In this document: one piece after another, positions 11,218 through 22,110 of the stretch
Layout of the letters: each line of letters opens with the position of its first letter
Numbering within the stretch: the stretch's first letter is position 1
NCBI GenBank assembly: GCA_008360955.1
Contig: LUCM01008320.1
Span: 1 to 64,000 of the forward strand
DNA length: 64,000 nucleotides
From: Fasciolopsis buskii
Lineage: Eukaryota; Platyhelminthes; Trematoda; Plagiorchiida; Fasciolidae
Reading direction: 5' to 3'
Program-made: the position numbers and the translations under genes
The notes under the pieces: generated by a model
What the model saw: only the letters and a program-made list of their open reading frames with translations
Told to the model about the DNA's origin: nothing
Databases searched by the model: none

Positions 11218-12137
11218 AATAATAATGTATATTTCTCGATTTGCGAGGGGCATGCGCATGGCAAGATCGGATTTTTACAGAGGTGATGCACAGGAAATGC
11301 AAATAATATAAATCAAAGGGAAAGGGGGTGAGAGCAACCTTAATTGATTTGAAAGATTTCTTTTTTTAAGTATATTTCTCCACATACGGTAGTCATGCGC
11401 AGGGCAAGATCAAAATTGTGCAAAGAAGGCACAGTGCGGGCACGGGAAACAGGTACCATATATACGACGAAATGTGTTTTCGTTCACAAGATCATACCAA
11501 GCAATGTGATTTGCTGAGCACTATGTTTTGAGTTTTATATCAAAGCTAAAAACGATTCGCAAAGATTTTTGTGTTTCTGATTATCAGTCCTGCACTGCGA
11601 ATAACACCATTTTGGAATGCGTCAAAGGTAAGTATCGCATGCGTGAAATAGGACTGGAAGGCAATGGTTGTTGCTGCCAGTTGACCGGGATCCTCGAAAA
11701 TCAAGAGAGTTATATGGTGAAGATGAGGATCAATATTGATGTGGTAACGGATTGGAGATGAGCGCAAACTAGAGTGAATATAATATGAAGCAGTATAAGA
11801 CTAAAAAATCTGAAAGCACAGTCCGCTGAGCAAGAAAAATGGCGACAAGGGATATAAATAGTGTAATCGGAAGACTCACCCATGCGGTTTGTTTTGAGCA
11901 GTTTTTAGTTTATGATTTTCAGCTCTGTCCAGAGATGAAGGTGGGGTCGGAAAAAAAGAAACCGGAATCAAATGAGGCAACGTCTGGCAGACTCGTGTGA
12001 AAAACTGTTACCAGGAGCATCGGTCTAATGCCAAATTCCGCAGATGAGACTAGAGGTTTATGAAAAACTACAGTCTTCAGCTGTTTTCGGATGTCGATAT
12101 GCATTGTGAACGTCAGTTTATAACAGATGCCAATAAG
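11205..12137 (-). repeat. CR1/Jockey-like LINE 3' region, copy 3 of 3
   Basis: The left edge is an ATAATAATA tract followed by the CTCGATTTGCGAGGGGC tail block. A second degenerate tail block lies at 11,370-11,410, exactly as in the 1,170-2,100 copy, so the two share a composite structure. The - strand ORF at 11,919-12,104 aligns with that at 1,781-2,080. No complete reading frame is present; this is probably the C-terminal end plus untranslated region of the element. Confidence 0.6.
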
Positions 12138-12152
12138 ACTTGATGAAGTTGC

Positions 12153-12278
12153 CTCGTTGGTGCCAACCGGATCGGGATGAATCGGAGAGGCAGAAAGCTA
12201 CAGTGCTTCAGTGGCGCCTTTAAGGATGACGGATGCCAAAGTAGTACAACTAAATGAATTTCTAACTGTAGTAGGAAT
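12153..12278. repeat. 124-base direct repeat, right copy
   Basis: Partner of 11,094-11,217. It starts immediately after the end of the LINE 3'-tail segment and ends at the CTAACTGTAGTA block. Confidence 0.6.
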
Positions 12279-15200
12279 AGAGGCGCTCCCAAGTAATCAA
12301 CATATATATCTCAAACGAAAGATCTGTGGAGGTTTTTGAAGTTTATTATTTTGGCTCAATTTTGGGCTCCTCTGACAAGTGCCTTGACTAGCGAGTGATA
12401 AAGGCACTTAAAAGATCTTGGATTTCACTAGCCTGAGGACATTTAACGGTAAGGAAAATTGTTTTACAGAAAGTAATCGTCCACTTGAGGGTTTTGGATA
12501 AGGAAGAAGTCGCCGCGGTTTGAAGATTTGCTTGCTGCTGGTAAACGTTTGACAGATGATAAATGAAAAAGATTACCGAAAATCTGTAGCAGAATCAAAG
12601 TGCACGTTCGCTAAAAGCAGTGTTATAACGCTTTCACAAACTCATAGCGACCATTTATATCAGCTTACTTAGATTATATCCCTGGCATTTCGCCAAGTGA
12701 GCGCACCTAAATTTATGCGTCTCAAGCAAGCCCTCCTACCCAGTGCCACTCAACAAACTTCATACTGCGCTACCTGGCTCTATTCAAAACCAGGCTGAAA
12801 TCACTACGATGGTTCGAGAAACTGCTCGCCCATCTTCGCAAGCTCACATATCTTTTCTGTCCCGGCTGCTTACCTTTTGAACCACATTTAACTTTGTCTT
12901 GCGCGATCTCAGTTATGCAAAATGCAGGGTCCGTCCCAAACCCAACGTCCTCACAAACATCTATGGACTCCAGAACCCAGATCTTGGACGCGCAGAAGGT
13001 AGGGCGAGCACAATTGGCGTCGTCAGTACCCGATAACTCAAGAAAGCAGCTCTTAATGTGCTGCATCATGTTCCGCTGCAGCTGTCTACAGACCCATCTG
13101 GACACCACAAAATAACGCGCCAATAACGTATAATAGTCCATGGCCACCCATCTTTACATCACATATTTCTGTAAAATTTGATTTCATAAGATAGAAGTGA
13201 TCTTTTCTCTAACCTTCATCTTCTTTTTTTGTCTTCCTTTGTTCCCTCTTTCTCCAGTTCTTAAACATGGCTTCCCGATTCTCGCTATTTTTTCAAAGTA
13301 ATATGCGTTTTATCGCCAACGGTTCTCGGTAATTTTCTTTCGACTTTGATCTCCCCCTCTCACCAACGTGCCCTATCAAAATGTTCTTGATCATTAGAAC
13401 CATCACCTAAAGCATTCCGTCCATCTTACTTGCCGTCAGATTAGCCCCACTCTTCAGTTCAGTTGTGAATTTTCCTCCGCGATTTCCAGTTAGTCCTCTA
13501 TCAAGCCACCGGTGTAAGCAAATCCAAATGTGATTTATTCCCGACCAAAACTGGCCTTTTCTCTAAGAATTCAGTTTTGTTTTTCCTGTTGCAGGCCATT
13601 ATGCACTGATGCACACATAATCTGTGCTCTTGTATTTGCTGCCGTTTTAATTTGATGCCCTTTTTCTTGATTGCCCTGAATAGCCGATGGTTTTTGCTCA
13701 TACTTACGCACAGTAGAGTCAATTTTTCGTTCCCTACTCACTTGTGCTTAACATGTTTGCAGTCCCGCAAATGTTTGAACTTGCCGTTCATCTGCACTTC
13801 GTCATCATATTTTGATGGTGTCTCCAAGCATGGTTCTCGTAAATCGAGAAAAGGTCCCATTATTATCGGTCCGTGGGAGCCATTCTACCATTTCTGTGCT
13901 TAAAGCTCTAAAGGAAGAAATTCCCACTTGATGCTGCAATTGCCCATTTTTACCAAAAATCTTTATCCATAGGTCTTTATTTTACAGTAGAATGACTTCA
14001 TGGCCATTCTACTAAACTAAGTACGTACTATGGAAGCAGTCGGCAAATCCACCATTTTGGTTAGCTTGCCGATATCACAAAAGTCAGTAACTCGCTCGCT
14101 CAAAACCCGTTTACACTAGCAGGTTTAAAGGGATATTCGTTAAATGAGGATAAGTTACGATTTTTATATGTCCATACCATGTATACGGCCTGCATTCCGC
14201 AGCAATAAGCACCATACCCCGACCGTCTGCTTACAACTAGCTTGGATTCCTTTAGTACGTGCTAGCAAAATCCCTAACCAACGCGGGATACATGAGCTAG
14301 AAATTCTCAACTTGGATACAGCAGATCACTCCAACCATTCACAAAAAATTACGTCGCGCAAAAAATGTAGGCCAGACGAAGGAATTATGAAAAGAAAATG
14401 TATGAGCTCACCCAGTCTTCTGTTAGAAAAGCGATACTGCGGGGATCAAATTTCAATCAGCAGCAAGGCCAACTTCGGCTATGAAAACATGGACCGCCTC
14501 CAGAACTAGATGCGCCATTAGCTCAGACTTGACCCTGCCAAACGGGGAAGTTTACACTAATCTTGTTTGTAGATAAGCATTTTGTTTGCGTTGTGGGACA
14601 ATATGGGGAAGTAGCCAATTGAACTGGCTGCATATGCTTTACCGTCTCACCCCTCTAATTTTCAACCTGTACATGTCCTCCCAAAACACCTGTCGCGTAT
14701 GTTGACATTTGGCAAAACTGCTGCTACTTCCTTCTTGCTAAAACAGTTATGCTTATGAAAATTACTAGACTGTGGAAGTTGCTATCAGCCTATCCATATT
14801 CAGAATATTGACCCTAGCATTCACAAAACCCACCCTTTTCACTGCTTTATGGTTTACCGCGGCAACTCTTGTCTTAGCATCCGGATCACTCTGTGTCGGC
14901 TACTCAGCGCAACCCAGAGGCACCTTTCCCGGTAGTCTGAAACCGTGGCACTGGTGGCCATTCATAAATGGCGCCCCACGGTCGCATACAGAATTGGTCC
15001 TTAAGCCAGAATAATTCAACAATGCATGACGAATAGGGATTCACTTTTTAACCCTCGCGCCGGCTTTTCTATAGGACCATTGCGTCCTATACCTGCGGAG
15101 ACCTCGAACGTTGGCTGAGAAAAGCGACACTAATAAGGATCACACAAACCAAGACTGACTGAGTCAAACATCATAAAAGAACAAGGACTTAACAGATTCA

Positions 15201-15930
15201 TAGCATACATTTCCAGCGCGACGGACCCCGTCCGCCTGTCCGTTTCAGGATAGCCTATTTGGCATTAAAATGCTCGTAGACAACATGATACTACTGCTTC
15301 CACATGCCGCGTAATTGTCTGTGCATTTTAACAGACCTGCCCGCTTGTCTCAGTCAGTACACTTACCATAACAGCAGCTACAAGTTATAGACTACTTACT
15401 CCTTTCTCTTGTGTTCTCACTTCAAACCCACCAGTGGTCTTGGGCCCCACTCACCGGCCCAGGGAAGGTACATCTGCAACACAGACATTGTTCCAGACTC
15501 CTCCTTCCCTAGCCTTTGCGCCAGCTATTCACTACAGCTGAGACGATGGCAGCCAGATGTGACGCTCCAGTACCAGTCCGTTCAAAGCAAGGATAAGCCG
15601 AACGCTAACGATTGCCTTAGATACTCCTACTTCGATGAAGCATCACGAGTGACCAAAAGCAAGTTTACTACCATCAAAGGAATGCCTTTCGAACCACTTG
15701 ACTTTCCAACCCTTACTGCGGGCTGAAACCAAAATCCAAGATATCGAAAAAGAAAAGAGACGGAATTCATGGTAATTATGTTTAAACTATGTTTGACTTC
15801 TTATAGAAATCTCTGTCCATCGCACCCAGTCAAGTTATCCGCCAGCTGCATTTCGCTGCAGCGAGCACCCTAACTGGCGTCTTTTTCCTTTTCCAGTACG
15901 CCAGCTTGACTGGGAAAGCTTTGTTACAGC
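12279..15930. other. Unassigned region, possibly the 5' part of the following LINE
   Basis: Open frames at 12,770-13,147 (-), 14,144-14,509 (+), 14,772-15,014 (+) and 15,409-15,726 (+) show no domain I recognise. The + strand frames lie upstream of, and on the same strand as, the LINE reverse transcriptase that starts near 15,940, so the right part may be its degenerate endonuclease or ORF1. No splice-supported exon was seen. Confidence 0.25.
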
Positions 15931-15939
15931 GGCTCACCC

Positions 15940-18245
15940 AAAGATGGCTGCAGATGAATCTTGTCGCAACATGGCCAGCCGCATCTCAAAGTTGGCCATT
16001 AGAGAACGAATAAGCAGAAATAAGACTTTACAACTTGCCTCCCCGAAAGTCAAATATGCTAAGATGCAACGACACTTTTCATTGACACATGACTTTCCGA
16101 AGTTTATTCTTTTGCACCATCTGTCCAACACTCGCTCCCGCCTAAGTGAACCTCTCCTTCGGAAAGAAGAAGCTAGGGCGCTGAGGCATAAAAATCACCC
16201 CATAATACTTTCAAAACTATATACATCAAGATCCCTTGATCGCAAGCCATCAGTGAACTTCCTAGTTTTGCCTAATGTTGAGTCTGCGACAACTCCAAAA
16301 GACACAGCTGAGGCGTTCAATCAATATTTCGCCCTCCCCCATGGCACCAGCTGCAGCCAGCGACCCACCCGAACTACAGAATAGGAATAACTCCACCTTA
16401 TCTATTGTATCCTTTGGTGTTGAGACTACTGAACGACATTTAGCCAGTTTCAAACCAGGGTCTTACCAAGGCCCTGATGGCATCCCACCATCAGCTGTTC
16501 TTAGTTGTGGCCCTGATCTACTTTTGCTACTGCTCAACCTCTTCACATTTTCAATTTACTCTGGTGCAGTTCCGGTCAACTGGAAGAACTCTGTAATAAC
16601 CCCTATCCATGAGTAGGGGTCTCTGCATGATATGTCCAATTACCGTCCCATCAACCACAAGCCTGTTACCTCCATGGTTATGGAAAAGGTGGTAAAACGA
16701 TCCATCGTGGACTGCCTTTAAGCCCACTACCTCCGTGGCCCCAAACAGCACGGATTTCTCCAATTTCGTCCCTGCTTCACTTGTCAATTTTACTTCCTGA
16801 ACCTCCTTACTAACCTGGCGAATAGGGGTATGGCACTCGCAGTCATTCGACTCGATATGTCTAAGGCCTTCGACCGTGTCCCTCACCCGCACCTTTTATC
16901 GAAAGTAAGTTTCTATAGCGTCACCGATCATCTTTTATCATGACTATCGTGCCGCCTAACCCAGAGATCACAGGTGGTCTCCATTGACCGCATTACCCCC
17001 AATCCCAGACCTATTATTAGTGGCGTCTTACAGGGTAGCGTACTTGGTTCCCTGCCATCCCTTATGCACATTAATGATGCACTATATTCAACATCTCACG
17101 GTGTCTTTTTCCTGTTTGATGATGGCATAAAAAGATTTTACTCTGTTGAGAAAAATGAAGTTAATACTGCGGCTAGAGAAGTTTGTGTCCATTTGTGGGT
17201 CTTGGACGACCGATGTACCTCTTGGATGATAAAATTCTCCGGTGATAAGAGCGAAACGCTCACATATTGGTGTACACGGATCCCATATTGCATGTGAACC
17301 CACAATAAGTGATTTTGATATCAACTACTCAGCCCACCTCAATTGCTTGGAGTGCGCAGTTATTCAGTCGGCCAAAGTGACTCGAAATATAAATCTGATT
17401 TTTCTCACAACGAAAGTATCCGACAGCATTCTCAGCATTTATGAAACATACGTTCGACCACTCCTTGAGTATGACACTTTGATAGACTCCAGCATGTCAA
17501 AGTCGAATTGGATTTCCATCAAAATTATTCGGAGACGCCTCACTAAGCAATGATAGGTTGGTCAGTGAATCTAAATTACAAGGAACGCTGTTTAGCCCTG
17601 AAACTTGAGCCACTTTGGCCACGGCGACTGAAAATTAACCATGCTTTTCTGCATAACCTGGCGAATAGACGTCTTTTCTCCACCAACCCACCTACATTCT
17701 CCTATGTCAGCCCGTACCCCTCCATCACAGGTCTCTAACCATCCATACAGAACTCGTCAAGTCCTCTTAAAGTTCACATTTTATTCTTGTTGTTCATGCC
17801 AAATACGGGTACAAAGTCCCCATTTGTGTTCTTTCTATACAGAACCAATCCAGTTTTAGGGCTGCCCCTAAATATTTACCCAAGCACTACCCAAGTCCTT
17901 CAAATAATCAACACCCACATCTCGGAAGAGCGTGCTTTTGAGTCAGCCGTCGATTTCTAAATACTGATGCCTCCTCTTTCTTTTACCACACAGTTCCAGA
18001 AACCCCTGTAAAATTTTGCAAAATAGTTTGTGCAGTTTGAATTTGCCTCTCATATTTGTACGCAGCGCATTGCTTTGCAGATTCTAATCGCACCCCCCGA
18101 ATAATCCAACGTACCATTTATCACCTTAGCCTTCCTAATTCACTTTTTCACGTTTTCTCTGCATCATTCATGGAAAAATTTGATTTTTCCTTGCGCATGC
18201 CTCATACAAAACGAGAAATATACGATATTATTAGTATTATTATCA
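15940..18245 (+). pseudogene. Jockey/CR1-like LINE: linker, reverse transcriptase, 3' end
   Basis: Read in shifting + frames: a basic linker (15,944-16,384), then the RT. Recognisable blocks are SYQGPDGIPPSAV (family G-P-D-G-I-P), VPVNWKNSVITPIHE (W-K-x-A-x-V-x-P-I), SNYRPI, GMALAVIRLDMSKAFDRVPH (catalytic Asp motif A), SGVLQGSVLGSLPSLMHIND (Q-G-S-V-L-G-P), and FLFDDGIK where active elements have F-A-D-D. A C-terminal block with YVRPLLEYD follows. At least four frame changes or stops. The 3' end at 18,205-18,245 carries the CGAGAAATATAC block and an ATT-rich tail. Confidence 0.8.
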
Positions 18246-20159
18246 TTTTTGGTAGCTCCACAGGCTGTCCATACAAAACATTTTAAAAATTGCATCCTTT
18301 GAAAAGCCTGGCATAACATTGATTATCATCCTCCTTCTTTATCATCGGCATAATATTGGGAAGTCGCTGTAGTTAAATAAGGTTCTTACATTCTCTTTGC
18401 ACGACATTCCCCTTGGTTTTGACCAGCTTCCATTCTACTGTAATATTTCCAAGAGACCACACTGAAGCTTCCAATTTCCCGTCTGGCTTCTGTTCTTTGT
18501 GCTCTGTGAGCCATCTTTATACATATTTATTATAGACTTTGCATGCGTCTTGCAAGCCACCAAATATAAGAGTTTATAGAATGTACCGCGTAATCTGAAA
18601 CGAGAATAATGATAGAAAATCTAAGCGAGCCAATGCCCACTAACATCATCAACGAGATTCCACATGTGCTCAGCAAAACCCATTATCGCCGATCAATATT
18701 TGGTCGAATTTGCGTCTGTTTACTAATTAACAAAAAGAAAAGGGACGCCGTTAGCAATAACGTCGAAGAATTCAAAGACTTACTGCGGGAAGTGAAAGGG
18801 TACCAGAACGCTGCCTTAGATTGCTCCATTGTTCCCTAATATTGGTTCAGATATGGAGCCGTTTACTTTACCGTTTCGGTATCTAGATGTCGGATTTGAG
18901 GAAAACCATGACAGGATCAAATCAGTTTATTTAGCAGTTTACGGTGGGACACTGTTAAAAGCCTTCATCATGCATAAAAATATTACTTTAACCAACTCCA
19001 CGGTGTTCAGGGCTGCGGTGATAAAGTTCATCAGGCTGTCGTGAATGCAGCGCAGGATTTCTCACAAAGACAGCTGTATTGTCTAGTGTTAATAAGTTCA
19101 TGCTTAAAAGGACGTAACGTGACGATCCTTAGCCAGACGTTACATAATTCTGGAACCTATGGGGCTGTGGTTTACTGAGCGGTAATTTGCAGGGTTACAA
19201 CGTATGCCCATATTGTGAACGGGAATAGTCGAGGGAAGATGCGGCGTTAGATAGACGGGTTAAAGATGTTTGCCAACGAAATTGAAATATCGCCCTTACC
19301 GAGCAAGGAGGCAGCTGGAGGTAGCTATCCACATCCAGATTGATAACCAGTTTTGGTCTTTCCAAAAGCTGATTTACTTGTTCCAAAGGAAATGCGACTG
19401 TTGACTACAACTCTGCATACAAGAAATGTTGGCATGGTGTGGCAAGATTATTTTCATTCACCAGGACGGAAGCAGGATGTCACCGAATGCGCCCGCAATT
19501 TCCCGCGAATGGTTTACGTAAATGGTACGTGGGACCCAAATGACTGATAACTTTAAAGGAGTAGCTCTGCGCTTATGCAGTTTTGTCCGTGTTACTTTTG
19601 GTTTGGGCTGGTCTAGAGCCAGGTCGTCTTGCTGTTTGCTTCTGTGGTCCAGTGCCGTTTCTAGGGTTCTAATCAAATGACTTATCTTCAGAAATAACGA
19701 AAAATCTGTGGTCTTGACAGAGGCCCGCTGGAGATTAATGAGCTCACAGTTTATCCGGTTGCAATAAGTTCCTTTAGGAGGCATGTTTAGATTGAGGCAC
19801 GGAGTAATGGGATCAAGATATTTGTGCACGTTGAAATACGACTGGCCATTAGCCGCTGGCCTTTCTCGTTTCAGGAAGAAAGGTTCCAAATCAAGCCAAA
19901 ATTAGAATAGGTGAACGACTCCACTCAGCTCTGAACTATGGTCTTGGGTTTGGTGGAGTTACCTACTCAGGGGGGGCAATTTGAATGAATACCTAACAAG
20001 CAAATGAGCACACCCAAGTGAACTAGCCTTGGCGGACGTCTGAACGTGCTTTAAGCCTATCGTAAATATCAAGTCAAGAAAATTACAATTCCTTGTTTGG
20101 CCAATTATTTGTTGGATCCAGCCACCATGATGAAAACTTTCAAGGAAAAAGGGCAATTA
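18246..20159. other. No recognisable feature
   Basis: Frames at 18,609-18,839 (+), 18,829-19,044 (+) and 19,458-19,889 (-, 143 codons, Lys/Arg-rich) have no recognised domain. The - frame could be transposon ORF1, since it has the same orientation as the endonuclease fragment that follows, but it lies on the wrong (downstream) side for that. Confidence 0.25.
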
Positions 20160-20640
20160 ATTTGGGTCGGAAAGCGTGGACCGGCAAATGCCGGGTGAAC
20201 TGACATCTCCAGCGATCGTCTAGGGACCTAGAAGGCCAAACGTAGTATCCGTTATTTCAATAATTATCAAAAAGTCACTTTGGAAAAAATCAGGGCGTTG
20301 TCAGACGCTTCCAACCAGAAAGTCTCCTTTGCTCATCTCAACTCTGACCCAGACTGCAGCTGGTATGGTGTTTAGCACAGTGCCCTGACACTGAGTGAAT
20401 GGCATAGACTCTTCAACTAAGACACGGCAGCCAGCTCTACGTTGATTTGGTGGATTTTCCTGAAAGATATATGACCACAAATGCTTATGGTATCGTTCGG
20501 AGGGTGGTTATTGAGCCAAGTTTCGGTAATTGGCATGGAACTGAAAATTGAAAAGGTTGTAAAAAAGGGATACATTGAATCATCTTCGGTATTGAGCGAG
20601 CACTTAATAAAAGTAGTGGACATTTTTCGGAAGAAATCTT
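20160..20640 (-). pseudogene. Jockey/CR1-like LINE endonuclease fragment
   Basis: The - strand ORF at 20,417-20,623 contains PITETWLNNHPPNDTISICG, the E-T-W-L catalytic block of non-LTR retrotransposon endonucleases. About 320 bases further along the - strand (near 20,190) is GDVSSPG, a decayed G-D-F-N-A-P block. The spacing is right for the family. Stops and a frameshift separate them. Confidence 0.65.
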
Positions 20641-21229
20641 GACAGTGATTGATACCATGTAGGCTGAAGCTCAGCTTCTCATTGTTTTAGGGGTGGAAGC
20701 GCCATTTTTGCTTTCAACCAACCTTTTACAAGTCGTCTGCTTCTCGTCAGTTGCATTCCTTATTTGGTGTAAAGACTAAATTTTTGAGTCTTGCCCTGGC
20801 TAAAGTCGAAGGGTGATTCACAGTGCTGTTCGCAAAAAAATAGACTTTTCACAATCGGGAAAACACTTGGAAACCTCAAAGCAACGCGAGGCCCAATTTA
20901 AAGCGAAGCCCAGGAAAGGGAAAATTCGCTGTGCAAATTCTGTGGCACTATTCACGAGTTTGGTATTATGTACACAACGACCTTAATTTGATAGTGAGTC
21001 TCTGTCACTATCCGGCCAAAAGGTAGTCAAAAATAGTTGGAAAATCTCTGTAAAAATGAATAATCGACAAAAGAAAATAATTAAACGGTGCCCGTCCCAC
21101 TTGCATACTTGATCAGGTCCACGACTCTTGCCTGAGCGCGGCAGCTAAAAATCAATGTAAGCTGGCGGAACATCTACCGCCGATAACGCGAGCGATAAAA
21201 TGAAGGTGGACTCTATCAAAACAGACCGC
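20641..21229. other. No recognisable feature
   Basis: Between two - strand endonuclease remnants. No open frame or repeat border was made out. Confidence 0.25.
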
Positions 21230-22110
21230 CTCAAATCAAGCGCTCCAGGACTGCGCCAAATGTCCGTAAAATAATTTCAGGTAAAGAGCACAGGGACGGA
21301 ACAACGAAGAATAATACATCGAGCCGAAACCAAATAGTGACCAAAAGTGTTGCGTAAAGGTCGTCTGCCGCTCTCTGCGGGTCAGACGATAAAAAGAAGC
21401 TGGACCAATCAAGGGTTCGCAGAGCGTCAGGGATTTCGTCCCAAGGGGTCGACATATAGGACGAGACAGCACGGTGGGTACATATCGGTGAGGAAGGTTT
21501 GTTACGGAGAGTAAAGCCGCATGTGACCATCTCGTGGTCACTCCCAAGGAGGTGTTTTAGTGCTGAAACGTTAACATTGAGTGCCCTGTGTAAAAACTAG
21601 GTCTAAGATATTATGGAACCTTATAGGCGTGGTCACGTGCTCAGTCCATCCTTCAGCGAGCGTTTCAAGCCAAAGTCGAGTAAGGTAGGCAGAGCGGATA
21701 AAGAGGACTAACAAATTTTAGGGGCATTGAAGTCACCTGCAATTATCTTACGGCTGGAGTGGAGACAAGAAAGGTAAACGAAGGCTTCGGTGAGACGAGA
21801 AATATCAGAAGTAATCAAGATCGGTGATCGGTATACACATCCTTTGTGGATTGGGAGCTCAAGTAGTTGCATGTGAAGGCAAAGGGTGTCAGGGATGGAA
21901 TCGGGAAGTGGGTGATGGGAAACGGAAGCTGTGTGGCTGCTTTAGGCAGGCCATGCAATCATTTCCCCCATAATTCGCTCCACGGATTTGGTAGGGCGTG
22001 TAAACCGCCATGGAAAAGTGGAGCTGTGGTGGCTTAGTCGAGTCTCCGTTATCAGGATAATATCGTATCAGTTTTTGGCTGCTAACAACCTTGGCTTCCC
22101 TACTTTATGA
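21230..22110 (-). pseudogene. Second LINE endonuclease fragment, more complete
   Basis: On the - strand, YDIILITETRLS is near 22,070-22,030 and AGDFNAP near 21,735-21,715. Then come HEMVTCGFTLRNKPSSP and PLLRTLDWSSFF-like linker sequence (ORF 21,231-21,530), matching the C-terminal S-D-H block of the endonuclease and the start of the inter-domain linker. W of E-T-W-L is again R. No RT follows to the left, so the element is truncated at 21,230. Confidence 0.65.

Noticed and set aside
12770..13147. 125-codon - strand frame as a gene
   Set aside because: A + strand frame is open across the same stretch, no family resemblance, and no supporting exon borders.
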